Shown here: piece by piece, positions 23,950 through 33,005 of the stretch | How the letters are laid out: every line of letters begins with the position of its first letter | Numbering within the stretch: position 1 is the stretch's first letter | NCBI RefSeq assembly: GCF_002940685.1 | Contig: NZ_PNFP01000002.1 | Location: 372,001 to 436,000, forward strand | Reading direction: 5' to 3' | From: Ensifer adhaerens | Lineage (GTDB): Bacteria; Pseudomonadota; Alphaproteobacteria; Rhizobiales; Rhizobiaceae | Length of the DNA: 64,000 nt | Notes under the pieces: generated by a model | What the model was told of the DNA's origin: nothing | Database searches by the model: none | The model's input: the letters and a program-made list of their open reading frames with translations, nothing else | Translations under genes and position numbers: made by a program

Positions 23950-25353
23950 ATGCTGCGATTTGTACTCACGGGTCTGGCGCTTCTGGTCGGCGCGACCAAC
24001 GTCCCGGCGCAGGATACGTTGCCGGCTGAAATGCGGGACCGCACGATCGAGCGTCGGGCGACGGAGGCGGTGATCTGGGGCATGCCGGCGGTCAATGCCG
24101 ACCTGATGCTGCAGGCGATGCTTTCGACCACCAAGGCCAAGGTCAACGAGATCGTTTACTGGTCGAAGCCGGTCAACTGGAAGAACCAGACGCTGACGCC
24201 GAACCCGGATTCGATCTATTTCATGTCGTTCTGGAACGTGAAGGATGGGCCCATCGTCATCGAGATCCCGCCGGCCGAAGGCGGATCGATCGCCGGCAAC
24301 ATCGTCAACGCCTGGCAGATGCCGCTCGAAGATGCCGGCCCGCATGGCGCCGACGAGGGCAAGGGCGGTAAATACCTGATCCTGCCGCCGGATTACATGG
24401 GCGAGGTGCCGGAGGGCTTCATTCCGCTTCGGTCGGACACCTTCACCGGATTTGCGCTGCTGCGCTCCAATTTGAAGAGCCATGCCGACGCCGAGGTCGA
24501 AAAGTCGGTCGCCTACGGCAAGCGAATCCAGATCTACCCGATGCCCGTGACCGAGAATACGCCGGCGACGGTCTTCACCGACGCCTATGACGTGCTGTTC
24601 GACAGCACCATCCACTTCGACGCCAGCTTCTTCGACAATCTCAACCGGGTCGTCCAGACGGAACCCTGGCTCGAGCGCGACCGGGTGATGATCGACCAGC
24701 TGAGGACGCTCGGCATCGAGAAGGGCAAGCCCTACCAGCCAAGCCCGGAAACCAGGGCGCTGCTCGACAAGGCGGCGGCCGAGGCGAAGGCAGAGCTTTC
24801 CGCACGCTACGATGCCGGATTCCCTGTCATCAACGAGGGTATTCGCTGGTTTCCGGCGGCTGTGGCCGAGATGGTGAAGGCCGCCTCGGAAGCCTATTCC
24901 GATCCCGATCTCTATCCGGTCGATGCCCGTGGCGTGACCTATACGCTCGGCTTCACCGGCATCAAGCGGCTGGGCACGGCGCAGTTCTACCTGATGGCCA
25001 ACAAGGACAAGGATGGCAACGCCTTCGACGGCAGCGCCGATTATCGCCTCGTCGTGCCGAAGGATGCGCCGGTCGAGCAATACTGGTCGGTGACCGCTTA
25101 CGACCGCGAGACCCATGCGCTGATCCGCAACATGGACAAGGCCAGCGTCGCCTCGATCGGCGAGGGGGTGAAGAAAAATGCCGACGGCTCGGTGGACGTC
25201 TATTTCGGCGCCAAGGCGCCTGAGGGCAAGGCGGCAAATTGGGTACCAGTCGATCCCGCGCGCAAGTTCGAGCTGCTCTTCCGCCTCTATGGGCCGGAAA
25301 AGCCGCTGTTCGAGAAGACATGGAAACTGCCTGACGTCGAGAAGATGCCTTAA
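23950..25353 (+). CDS. Exported DUF1254/DUF1214 protein
   Basis: The 467-aa protein starts MLRFVLTGLALLVGATNVPA with likely cleavage near AQDT, giving a periplasmic product. The DUF1254 half includes EAVIWGMPAVNADLMLQAML and LTPNPDSIYFMSFWNVKDGP. The DUF1214 half includes YWSVTAYDRETHALIRNMDK and NADGSVDVYFG. GAGGG lies near the ATG. It is followed after 34 bases by a second DUF1254/DUF1214 gene and forms an operon with it. The shared operator at 23791 is the only strong regulatory signal upstream. Confidence 0.87.
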   Translation: MLRFVLTGLALLVGATNVPAQDTLPAEMRDRTIERRATEAVIWGMPAVNADLMLQAMLSTTKAKVNEIVYWSKPVNWKNQTLTPNPDSIYFMSFWNVKDGPIVIEIPPAEGGSIAGNIVNAWQMPLEDAGPHGADEGKGGKYLILPPDYMGEVPEGFIPLRSDTFTGFALLRSNLKSHADAEVEKSVAYGKRIQIYPMPVTENTPATVFTDAYDVLFDSTIHFDASFFDNLNRVVQTEPWLERDRVMIDQLRTLGIEKGKPYQPSPETRALLDKAAAEAKAELSARYDAGFPVINEGIRWFPAAVAEMVKAASEAYSDPDLYPVDARGVTYTLGFTGIKRLGTAQFYLMANKDKDGNAFDGSADYRLVVPKDAPVEQYWSVTAYDRETHALIRNMDKASVASIGEGVKKNADGSVDVYFGAKAPEGKAANWVPVDPARKFELLFRLYGPEKPLFEKTWKLPDVEKMP

Positions 25354-25387
25354 ATCCATATCGAGCCTGCAATGCGAGGAGGAAACC

Positions 25388-26425
25388 GTGACCCATCGAT
25401 ACGTCGGGATTGCATTTTTGACAGTCTCACTCGGCTTATCTGTCAGCGCCCCTGCCGTTGCTCAGGACAGTGGCAGCACGCCGGTGACGGTCGACAATTT
25501 CGTGCGCGCCGAGAGCGATCTCTACTTCAGCGCGGTGGCGAAGAAGGATGGTTTCGGCAAGTTCGAGCACAACAGGGTGATGCTGCCGATCGACAAGCAG
25601 ACCGTCATCCGCACCAACCGTGACACGCTTTATTCCGGCGCAGTGTTCGATCTGGATGCTGGCCCGGTCACCGTCACGCTTCCGGATGCGGGCGGCCGGT
25701 TCATGTCGATGCAGATCATCGACGAAGACCAGTATACACCTGAGGTGATCTACGCGCCCGGCCAGCATGTTCTCTCCAAGCAGAACATCGGGACCCGCTA
25801 TGTCTTTGCCGCACTGAGGATCCTCGTCGATCCGAACAAGACGGGCGATGCCGACGAGGTCCATCGGCTGCAGGATGCCGTCAAGGTGGAGCAGCCCGGC
25901 GGCCCCGGAAAATTCGAGACGCCAAACTTCGATGCAGCGAGCCAGAAGAAGGTGCGGGATGCGCTGCTCGTGCTCGCATCGACGCTGCCCGACACCAACG
26001 GCGCCTTCGGGGCGAGGGGCGCGGTCGATCCGGTCCGCCGTCTGATCGGCGCCGCCTCCGCCTGGGGCGGTAACCCCGAGAAGGATGCGATCTATCTCAA
26101 CGTCGTGCCGAAGGAGAATGACGGCAAGACGATCTATCGCTTGACGGTCAAGGACGTGCCTGTCGACGGCTTCTGGTCGATCAGCCTCTACAATGCGAAG
26201 GGGTATTTTCAGGCAAACGCGTTCGACGCCTACACGCTGAACAACATGACGGCTGAAAAAGGCGATGGCGGCGACGTCGATATCCAGTTCGGCGGTTGCG
26301 ACGGCAAGGTGCCAAACTGCCTGCCGATCATGGATGGCTGGAACTACATGGTTCGCCTCTACCGGCCACGCGGCGAGGTTCTCAACGGGAGCTGGTCGTT
26401 TCCCGAGGCCGTTCCTGTGAAGTGA
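25388..26425 (+). CDS. Exported DUF1254/DUF1214 protein, shorter paralogue
   Basis: The 345-aa protein begins at a GTG with GAGGAGGAAA just upstream; the longer frame from 25178 overlaps the previous gene and is rejected. MTHRYVGIAFLTVSLGLSVS leads to likely cleavage after PAVAQ. Conserved pieces are RTNRDTLYSGAVFDLDAGPV in the DUF1254 part and DGFWSISLYNAKGYF in the DUF1214 part, so both domains are present but the linker is shorter than in the other three family members. It is the second gene of the operon starting at 23950. The pair may form a hetero-oligomer, which is speculation. Confidence 0.85.
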   Translation: MTHRYVGIAFLTVSLGLSVSAPAVAQDSGSTPVTVDNFVRAESDLYFSAVAKKDGFGKFEHNRVMLPIDKQTVIRTNRDTLYSGAVFDLDAGPVTVTLPDAGGRFMSMQIIDEDQYTPEVIYAPGQHVLSKQNIGTRYVFAALRILVDPNKTGDADEVHRLQDAVKVEQPGGPGKFETPNFDAASQKKVRDALLVLASTLPDTNGAFGARGAVDPVRRLIGAASAWGGNPEKDAIYLNVVPKENDGKTIYRLTVKDVPVDGFWSISLYNAKGYFQANAFDAYTLNNMTAEKGDGGDVDIQFGGCDGKVPNCLPIMDGWNYMVRLYRPRGEVLNGSWSFPEAVPVK

Positions 26426-26489
26426 CGGCGTTGACGCGTTCGGACTGCGCCATACCTATGCCTGGCAGCCACGGGCCAAAGGAGCCACC

Positions 26490-27185
26490 ATGTGCGGACG
26501 CGTCTATCTGAAGACCAATCTGGAGGGCCTGCTGCGCGCCTTCGGCTTTGCGACACGCGGCGGCGTCGAGACGATCGCCAACCAGTTTCCGCGCTATAAC
26601 GGTGCGCCGACGCTCACCTATCCGATCATCATCCGCGACGTGATCCGTGATCCCGATCTCTTCGGTCCGGTCTTCGTCTCGGCGCGCTGGGGGCTGATCC
26701 CGAGTTGGACGAAGGATCCGAAGGCGGGGCGGCCGCTCGTCAACGTGCGTTCCGACACGATCGCGACCAAGTTCCGCTCGTCCTATCAGCGCCGGCGCTG
26801 CCTGGTGCCGATCGACGGCTTCTTCGAGTGGAAGGACATTCACGGCACCGGCAAGGACAAGCAGCCCTACGCCATCGCCATGAAGACGGGCGAGCCCTTC
26901 TGCCTTGCCGGCATCTGGGAGAGCTGGCGCAATCCTGCGACCGACGAGGACATTCGCACCTTCGCGATCGTCACCACCGACGCCAACGCCATGATGGCCG
27001 ACATCCACGACCGCATGCCCGTGATCCTGCACCCTGACGATTACGAGCGCTGGCTTTCCCCGGAGCCCGAAGCCCCCGATCTGATGAAGCCGTTTCCGCC
27101 TGAGCTGATGACCATGTGGAAGATTGGAGCCAAGGTCGGCTCGCCGAAGAACGATACGCCGGATATTCTCGATCCGGTCGATTGA
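26490..27185 (+). CDS. SRAP (SOS response-associated peptidase, YedK/HMCES-like)
   Basis: The 231-aa protein starts MCGRVYL; Cys2, exposed after removal of Met1, forms the covalent link to abasic sites in single-stranded DNA. YNGAPTLTYP holds the conserved Asn, VPIDGFFEWKD the catalytic Glu and DIHDRMPVILHPDDYERWL the catalytic His. All known active residues are visible. The C-terminal segment from PDLMKPFPPELM to the stop is repeated in decayed form 420 bases downstream. AGGAG lies before the ATG. Confidence 0.92.
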   Translation: MCGRVYLKTNLEGLLRAFGFATRGGVETIANQFPRYNGAPTLTYPIIIRDVIRDPDLFGPVFVSARWGLIPSWTKDPKAGRPLVNVRSDTIATKFRSSYQRRRCLVPIDGFFEWKDIHGTGKDKQPYAIAMKTGEPFCLAGIWESWRNPATDEDIRTFAIVTTDANAMMADIHDRMPVILHPDDYERWLSPEPEAPDLMKPFPPELMTMWKIGAKVGSPKNDTPDILDPVD

Positions 27186-27342
27186 CGGTGACAAGACATC
27201 GCGCGGAGGATTTGCACGGGTCGATCGGAAGGTTCGATCTCGTCTGATCTGGGGCCGGGCATTGACAACGGCACGTCCATCAGGGAGTGTCTTTTGCTGT
27301 TACCACAATCGAGCATTGTCCTGGACCGCGAGGAGGAAGCTC

Positions 27343-27450
27343 ATGTCCTACGATTGGGGAGGCGCGCGCCGTCAACGCTACAGGCACGCGCGGCTCTGGC
27401 TTTTGATCGCCCTGGCAGCCTGGTTGATCGCGCTTGCGTCAACGTCATGA
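27343..27450 (+). CDS. Small single-pass membrane protein (35 aa)
   Basis: MSYDWGGARRQRYRHARLWL is followed by the hydrophobic run LLIALAAWLIALAS. GAGGAGGAAG stands five bases before the ATG. A basic N-terminus and one membrane segment suggest an inner-membrane microprotein. It lies between SRAP and the duplicated SRAP fragment. Function unknown; it is short enough that chance cannot be excluded. Confidence 0.5.
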   Translation: MSYDWGGARRQRYRHARLWLLIALAAWLIALASTS

Positions 27451-27481
27451 CGGGAACGGGTGAGAAAAGAAGGACCGAAGC

Positions 27482-27604
27482 TTGAGAAGCATAACGTTGC
27501 GAAAGATTGCCGTCATCGCCTGTGTTCTGATTACCGGCCTGTCTCTGGCAAGCTGCGCGCGCAACTCCTGCCGCGATTGGCCGGGAACCTGCATCATCCA
27601 GTGA
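27482..27604 (+). CDS. Small putative lipoprotein (40 aa)
   Basis: Starting with TTG, the frame encodes a basic N-terminus, a hydrophobic run (IAVIACVLITGLSL) and a lipobox-like LASC, then a short Cys-rich tail, NSCRDWPGTC. AGAAGG lies about 12 bases upstream. The arrangement fits a small lipoprotein of the entericidin type or a similar short envelope protein. The start codon and expression are uncertain. Confidence 0.45.
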   Translation: MRSITLRKIAVIACVLITGLSLASCARNSCRDWPGTCIIQ

Positions 27605-27732
27605 CGATGGTACCGTCGCCGGAAGACCAAGGCCCTGACCTGATGAAGCCGTTACCGCATGAGCTGATGGCCGTGTGGAGGATCGGCTCGCTGAAGAATG
27701 ACAGTCCTGATGGTCTCGATCCGGTGGAGTGA
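27605..27732 (+). pseudogene. Duplicated 3' fragment of the SRAP gene
   Basis: The frame encodes GPDLMKPLPHELMAVWRIGS and then LKNDSPDGLDPVE before a stop, closely matching the SRAP C-terminus (PDLMKPFPPELMTMWKIGAK, then PKNDTPDILDPVD). Only about 35 residues remain, with no start and none of the catalytic residues, so this is a remnant of a partial duplication. Confidence 0.8.
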
Positions 27733-27769
27733 GGGAAGCAGCTTGCCGAAATCCGAAGGCGTCGATTAC

Positions 27770-28027
27770 ATGTTGTACGTCATCGTGGCAGCGCTCGCGG
27801 CCTTTTTGATCAGGGACATCTATTGGTTCACCAGGTCGTTGCTGTTCTACAGGGACAACGGCTGGGATTTCACCGTCGATTTCGGGCCCAAGATGTATGG
27901 TGGCGACTCGACTGATCCTGATTTTGAGATGTCACCTCGGGAGAAGATGCTCCGGGGATATCCCATCGGAATAGTCTGCTGCACCAGTTTGCTGGTCGGG
28001 TTCTCGATCGCATTGTTCCAAGGCTGA
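27770..28027 (+). CDS. Small hypothetical membrane protein (85 aa)
   Basis: MLYVIVAALAAFLIRDIYWF and IGIVCCTSLLVGFSIALF are two membrane segments flanking a polar loop of about 40 residues. AAGG lies upstream of the ATG at 27770; the longer frame from 27698 overlaps the SRAP remnant. No family is recognised. The gap to prs (28028-28138) holds nothing recognisable. Confidence 0.5.
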   Translation: MLYVIVAALAAFLIRDIYWFTRSLLFYRDNGWDFTVDFGPKMYGGDSTDPDFEMSPREKMLRGYPIGIVCCTSLLVGFSIALFQG

Positions 28028-28138
28028 TCCGGCTGTTTCACCGGCAGCATCGCACTCGGTTGTAATACCTTGCGCAACCCTCTAAAGCTGCCGCATACGA
28101 CCTCTCTCCCGAAGGCTCCTTGAGACAGGATCGCGCCG

Positions 28139-29071
28139 ATGAAGCTGGTGACCGGCAACGCCAACCGTGCCCTTGCAGAAGCCATTGCCGACTACCTGAA
28201 ACTTCCCCTGGCGGACTGCACGGTCAAGCGTTTCGCCGACCAGGAAATCAACGTTCAGCTTCATGAGAATGTGCGCGGCGAGGACGTCTACGTGCTCCAG
28301 TCGACGAGCACGCCTGCCGACGGCAATCTGATGGAGCTCCTGATCCTGGCCGATACGCTGCGCCGTTCGTCGGCGCGCCGGATCACCGCCGTCATTCCCT
28401 ATTTCGGCTATGCCCGCCAGGACCGCCGCGCCACCGGCCGCACACCGATCTCGGCCAAGCTGGTCGCCAACATGATCGCCGGGGCCGGCGTGCACCGCGT
28501 CATGACGCTCGACCTGCACACGGATCAGATCCAGGGCTTCTTCGATATCCCGACCGATAACCTCTATTCGGCGCCGGTGATGGCCCGCGACATCAAGGAG
28601 CGCTACGACATCGGCAATCTCATGGTCGTTTCACCCGATGTGGGTGGGGTCGCGCGGGCGCGTGCCATTGCCAAGCGCATCGGCACCGATCTTGCGATCG
28701 TCGACAAGCGCCGCCCGCGCCCGGGCGTGTCGGAAGTGATGAACGTCATCGGCAATGTGTCCGGGAAAAGCTGTCTGCTGATCGACGACATCGTCGATAG
28801 CGGCGGGACGCTGATCAACGCGGCGGACGCGCTGTTGAAGGCGGGCGCCACGGAGGTTTCGGCCTATATCACCCATGGCGTCCTTTCCGAAGGCGCCTGC
28901 GAACGCATCGGCGCCAGCAGGTTCAAGGAACTTGTCGTGACCGACTCGATCCACGAAACCGAAGCGCAACGCCAGACCCGCAACATCCGGCGCATCACCA
29001 TCGCGCCGCTGATCGGCGAAGCGCTTGCCCGCACGGCAAGAGACCAGAGCGTTTCAAGTCTTTTTTACTGA
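28139..29071 (+). CDS. prs: Ribose-phosphate pyrophosphokinase (PRPP synthetase)
   Basis: The 310-aa enzyme makes PRPP from ribose 5-phosphate and ATP, feeding purine, pyrimidine, His, Trp and NAD synthesis. [20 protein letters not shown] and [20 protein letters not shown] are the N-terminal flexible loop and ATP site, [14 protein letters not shown] the catalytic region, and [13 protein letters not shown] the PRPP-binding loop. N-terminal residues such as [20 protein letters not shown] differ from the usual housekeeping rhizobial sequence as I remember it, so this may be a second copy. AGGA lies upstream of the ATG. Confidence 0.93.
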   Translation: MKLVTGNANRALAEAIADYLKLPLADCTVKRFADQEINVQLHENVRGEDVYVLQSTSTPADGNLMELLILADTLRRSSARRITAVIPYFGYARQDRRATGRTPISAKLVANMIAGAGVHRVMTLDLHTDQIQGFFDIPTDNLYSAPVMARDIKERYDIGNLMVVSPDVGGVARARAIAKRIGTDLAIVDKRRPRPGVSEVMNVIGNVSGKSCLLIDDIVDSGGTLINAADALLKAGATEVSAYITHGVLSEGACERIGASRFKELVVTDSIHETEAQRQTRNIRRITIAPLIGEALARTARDQSVSSLFY

Positions 29072-29138
29072 CGGGAAGCGCGCGCGCCGCCATCGGTCCC
29101 TGCAATGCGCCGCGCCCCGGGCGGCGATGCGTCGCCCC

Positions 29139-30062
29139 TTACAGGTCCCGCGCGAAGATCTGGCCGGTCAAGTCCTTGCCGAAGCTGTGGTGGAATTCTT
29201 CCTCGATCAGCGCGAAGCCGGCCTTTTCGTAGATGTGGCGGGCGGCGTCGAGGCCGGCATTGGTCCAGAGGATCATGCGGTTGTAGCCCAGAAGCCGGGC
29301 GTGGCGCATGCATTCCTCGACCAGCCGGCGGCCGATGCCGAGACCACGGGCGCTGGGTTCGACATAGAGCAGGCGCAGTTTTGCCGTCGTCTCGTCGTGG
29401 CGGACGAGAAACACCGAGCCGACGATCTTGCCGTCCTTTTCGGCAATCCAGCAGCGGTCGGACTTCGGATCGTAGTCGTGCATGTACTTGACGACGATCT
29501 CGGCGACCAGCGCCTCGAACGCGGTGCTCCAGCCATATTCCTCGGCGTAGAGCGCGCCCTGGCGGTGAATGACCCAGCCCATGTCGCCGGGCTGCGGATC
29601 GCGCAGGATAAAGCCCGGCACCCGCTCTTCCTGAAGCAGGCTCTCGATCTCGCCCATGGCGCCTACCAGTTGCTTCTGTTCCGGCACGGAGAGCTTGTCC
29701 AGCATGGCGACCACTTCGCGCTGGGATGCATTCTCCAGCGGCTCGAAGGTCGCGCGCCCGGTTTCCGTCAGTTCGAGTTGCGCAACCCGGCCGTCGGCGG
29801 GCGAGCGGGTCTTTTCGATCAGTCCCTTCTTCTCGAAGCCGGTGATGACCCGGCTCAGGTAACCGGCGTCGAGGCCGAGTTCGCGGCAGAGATCGGTCGC
29901 CGTCAGCGCCGGCCGGTGCGCCAGCTCATAGAGAATGCGCACCTCCGTCAGCGAAAACGCGCTGGCGAGCAGGTGCTCGTGCAAAAGGCCGATCAGGCGG
30001 GTGTAGAAACGGTTGAAGCGCCGCACCGTCAAGGCGCGGTCTTCGGTTTGCTGCGGAGACAT
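29139..30062 (-). CDS. MarR-GNAT fusion: regulator with acetyltransferase domain
   Basis: The 307-aa protein has two modules. Residues about 15-145 are MarR-type (FSLTEVRILYELAHRPALTA, GLDAGYLSRVITGFEKKGLI, and the wing SPADGRVAQLELT). Residues about 160-305 are GNAT-type (AKLRLLYVEPSARGLGIGRR with the acetyl-CoA loop, then MILWTNAGLDAARHIYEKAG). Such fusions recur in rhizobia and probably couple small-molecule or protein acetylation to gene control. A palindrome, TTGCCTAAGGCAA, 41 bases upstream is a likely self-operator. It converges with prs. Confidence 0.88.
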   Translation of the reverse strand: MSPQQTEDRALTVRRFNRFYTRLIGLLHEHLLASAFSLTEVRILYELAHRPALTATDLCRELGLDAGYLSRVITGFEKKGLIEKTRSPADGRVAQLELTETGRATFEPLENASQREVVAMLDKLSVPEQKQLVGAMGEIESLLQEERVPGFILRDPQPGDMGWVIHRQGALYAEEYGWSTAFEALVAEIVVKYMHDYDPKSDRCWIAEKDGKIVGSVFLVRHDETTAKLRLLYVEPSARGLGIGRRLVEECMRHARLLGYNRMILWTNAGLDAARHIYEKAGFALIEEEFHHSFGKDLTGQIFARDL

Positions 30063-30102
30063 GGAAGATGCCTTTGTAATATTGCCTTGGTCATATAATT
30101 AG

Positions 30103-30115
30103 TTGCCTAAGGCAA
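30103..30115. promoter_or_regulatory. Operator candidate of the MarR-GNAT fusion
   Basis: TTGCCTAAGGCAA is a perfect palindrome apart from its central base, with a further half-site TTGCCTTGG at 30082-30090. Both lie just upstream of the fusion gene, as expected for MarR autorepression. Confidence 0.6.
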
Positions 30116-30300
30116 GTAATGTCAAGCGGCCGGCAGGACCTAGGCGCGCATTTTCACCGCGCTCACGCAGCGTGAAGTGGCCTGTTGACGCCGCACCGCG
30201 GTTCGATAGGTTGAACTGACGTTACGTGAGGTGCTGCAAGGCCGAGGGCGGCTGTCACCGCCGGCGACCGGCAGCGCCAATTTCTCCAAAAGGGCGTGCC

Positions 30301-30909
30301 TTGATCTATCTTCTCCGCCATGGCGAGACCGTGTGGAACACGCTCGGCCGCTTCCAGGGACAGAAGGATTCACCGCTGACCAGGCGGGGCATCGAGCAGG
30401 CGGATCTCGTTGCGGCACTCCTCGCGACGGAAATTGCCGGCGCGGCGCCAGCCTTCGAAATGCATGTCAGCCCGCTTGGCCGGACCCGCGAAACGGCCGA
30501 CCGGGTTGAGCGGGTCCTGCCGCTTGCCCGCCGCGAGGATCCGCGCTTGATGGAGGTTTCGGTCGGAGCCTGGGACGGCATGACGATGTTCGAGATCGAC
30601 AACGAGTTTCCGGGCAAGCTCGACGGTTCCGACGCCTTCGACTGGTATTTCCGCTCGCCGGACGGGGAGAGCTTCGATGCCGCCTGCGCCCGGGCGAAAG
30701 GCTTTATCGCCGATGTCCGCCAGCCGACCGTCGCGATTTCCCACGGGCTGTTCGGGCGGTTGCTGCGCGGCGTCTATGCCGGGCTCTCGCAGCGGGAAAT
30801 GCTGGAACTGCCGGTTCCGCAGGATGGGTTCTACCGCCTCGTCGACGGTGAATTCCACCTTGTTGAGGGGGCGGCTGCGGGCGTTCCCGCCTGCTGCGTG
30901 TCTCCTTAG
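30301..30909 (+). CDS. Histidine phosphatase / phosphoglycerate mutase-like protein
   Basis: The 202-aa protein starts with a TTG (AAAAGGG lies upstream) and reads LIYLLRHGETVWNTLGRFQG; RHGE is the catalytic phosphohistidine motif. MHVSPLGRTRETADRV supplies the Arg-rich substrate loop and VAISHGLFGRLLRG the second catalytic His. Family members act on sugar phosphates, alpha-ribazole phosphate or other phosphate esters; the substrate is unknown. It is divergent from the MarR-GNAT gene and stands alone. Confidence 0.87.
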   Translation: MIYLLRHGETVWNTLGRFQGQKDSPLTRRGIEQADLVAALLATEIAGAAPAFEMHVSPLGRTRETADRVERVLPLARREDPRLMEVSVGAWDGMTMFEIDNEFPGKLDGSDAFDWYFRSPDGESFDAACARAKGFIADVRQPTVAISHGLFGRLLRGVYAGLSQREMLELPVPQDGFYRLVDGEFHLVEGAAAGVPACCVSP

Positions 30910-31145
30910 ATCGCCCTCGATCCAAGGAAAAAGACATGCAGCAGATCAGAGTGTTACAGCGACCTTTGCGCGTCTGATGAGATGCGCGGCGCTGTCGTCG
31001 CGGTCGACGGCCGGGCGTGGCATCGTTTTTGCAGGTATTCCTAATTTAAGTGGCCGATCGTGCCCGCGTGCGATAGTATTTGCCCTGTAATCTCCTTGGT
31101 CCGGGCCTCCGGATGAGGCCGCTTTTCCCAAGAGTTGGCAAACCC

Positions 31146-32882
31146 ATGGAGCAGAGATTAGCCGCAGTGCTGGCGGCCGACATGGCCGGCTACTCCAGGC
31201 TGATGGAGGCCGACGAAGCGGGCACGCTTGCGCGCCTTCGCACCCACCGCATTGAGCTGATCGACCCGGCGATCGCCAAGAACAAGGGCCGGCTGATCAA
31301 GACCACCGGCGACGGCCTGCTGGTCGAATTCCAGAGCGTGACCGATGCGGTCAAGTGTGCCGTCGAGATTCAACAGCGCATGAAGAGGCGCAATTCCGAC
31401 GTGCCGGAGGACCGGCGGATCGAGTTCCGCATCGGCATCAATCTCGGCGACATCATCTTCGAGGACGACGACATCTTCGGCGATGGTGTCAACATCGCCG
31501 CGCGCGCCGAGCAACTGGCCGAGGTCGGCGGCATCTGCGTGACGGCGGCAGTGGCAACGCAGGTGACCGACCGGCTGGAGCTGCCGATCGACGACCTCGG
31601 CGAAAAGACGCTGAAGAACATCAGCCGCCCGGTGCGTCTCTACCGCATCGGGCTCGACAGCGTCGAGCTGCCGACTTCACCGGCCGCAGGTGCGGCGGCG
31701 ACGGGCGTCTGCAAGCCGACGATCGTGGTTTTGCCCTTCGACAATATGAGCGGCGATCCGGACCAGGAGTTTTTCGCCGACGGGCTGACGGAGGACATCA
31801 TCACCGAGCTTTCGCGACGGCACGAGCTCTTCGTCATCTCGCGCAATTCGAGCTTCGTCTACAAGAACCATTCGGTGAACGTGCGCGAGGTGGCGGCCAG
31901 CCTCGGGGCGCAATATCTGGTGGAAGGCAGCGTGCGCAAGATCGGCGGGCGGGTGCGTGTCACCGTCCAGCTCATCGATGCCGCCAACGACGCCCATATC
32001 TGGGCCGACAAATACGACCGGCAGCTCGACGACATCTTCGCCATCCAGGACGAGGTGACGGCGGCGATCGCCGCGACCGTGCCCGGGCGGCTGGAGGCGG
32101 CGCAGCGCGACCAGCTCTCACGCACCAAGCCCGCGAACATGGCGGCCTATGAATGTGCGCTTGCGGCCAAGGTGCTGCATCACCGCAGCAGCGTTGCCGA
32201 CAACGCCGAGGCGCAGGCGCTGATCGACCGGGCGGTTTCGCTCGACCCCGGCTATGCCCACGCCCATGCCTGGCGGGCCTGTATCCTCGGGCAATCCTGG
32301 GTCAACGGCTGGTGCGCCGACCGCGAGGCGACCTGGGCCGAGGTCAATGCCGAGCTCGAACGGGCGCTTTCGCTCGACGACAACGACGCCGACGTGCACC
32401 GGATCCTGGCTGCCGTCAACGTCAACAACAATGCGCTGACGACGGCGCGCTATCACCAGGAGCGGGCGCTGTTCCTCAATCCCAACTACGACCTGGTGGT
32501 GGTGCAGCAGGGCGAACTCCTGACCTGGCTCGGCCGGCCGGAGGAGGGGGCGGAGTGGATCCTGAAGGCGATGCGGCTCAACCCGCACCACCCGGAACGC
32601 TTCTGGAGCCATCTCGGCAAGGCGCATTTCTGCGCCCGCCAATATGGCGAAGCGATCGAGGCCTTCATGCATCTTTCGGCCATGGACGAAACCCAGCACG
32701 CCTTCGTCGCCGCCTGCCACGGCTGGCTGGGCGACGGGGTCGCGGCGGGTGCCCATATGGAAAAGGTCAGGGCGCTCAACCCGGCCTTCGAGATCGGGAC
32801 GTTTCTCGGCACGCTGCACTATGCACAGGAGAGCGATGCGCAGCATCTGCGCGAGGGGCTGGTGAAGGCGGGGGCCGGGTGA
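31146..32882 (+). CDS. Class III adenylate cyclase with TolB-like and TPR domains
   Basis: The 578-aa protein is predicted cytoplasmic, with no signal or clear membrane helix. Residues 1-175 are a class III cyclase: LAADMAGYSRLMEADEAGT has the first metal Asp (Asp12), TTGDGLLVEF the second (Asp56), and GDGVNIAARAEQLAE the Asn and Arg that stabilise the transition state, so the site looks intact. Residues about 195-330 resemble the FlgO/TolB N-terminal-like module (IVVLPFDNMSGDPDQEFFAD). TPR-like repeats follow to the end. This layout is common in rhizobia, where such cyclases make cAMP. The next gene has the same layout. Confidence 0.9.
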   Translation: MEQRLAAVLAADMAGYSRLMEADEAGTLARLRTHRIELIDPAIAKNKGRLIKTTGDGLLVEFQSVTDAVKCAVEIQQRMKRRNSDVPEDRRIEFRIGINLGDIIFEDDDIFGDGVNIAARAEQLAEVGGICVTAAVATQVTDRLELPIDDLGEKTLKNISRPVRLYRIGLDSVELPTSPAAGAAATGVCKPTIVVLPFDNMSGDPDQEFFADGLTEDIITELSRRHELFVISRNSSFVYKNHSVNVREVAASLGAQYLVEGSVRKIGGRVRVTVQLIDAANDAHIWADKYDRQLDDIFAIQDEVTAAIAATVPGRLEAAQRDQLSRTKPANMAAYECALAAKVLHHRSSVADNAEAQALIDRAVSLDPGYAHAHAWRACILGQSWVNGWCADREATWAEVNAELERALSLDDNDADVHRILAAVNVNNNALTTARYHQERALFLNPNYDLVVVQQGELLTWLGRPEEGAEWILKAMRLNPHHPERFWSHLGKAHFCARQYGEAIEAFMHLSAMDETQHAFVAACHGWLGDGVAAGAHMEKVRALNPAFEIGTFLGTLHYAQESDAQHLREGLVKAGAG

Positions 32883-33005
32883 GGACCGGTCCGCATCCTT
32901 CGGGTCCGCATTTTGAATCAAGCATGGATTCAGGGGCACGAGGACGTGGTTTCGGCCCCTGACAGCGTAATTGCGGGGTCTTCTGCACCTTCGGGAGAGG
33001 TGGCT

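Noticed and set aside
30217..30232. GACGTTACGTGAGG before the phosphoglycerate-mutase-like gene
   Set aside because: Only one half-site, with no symmetric partner and no GTACTT.
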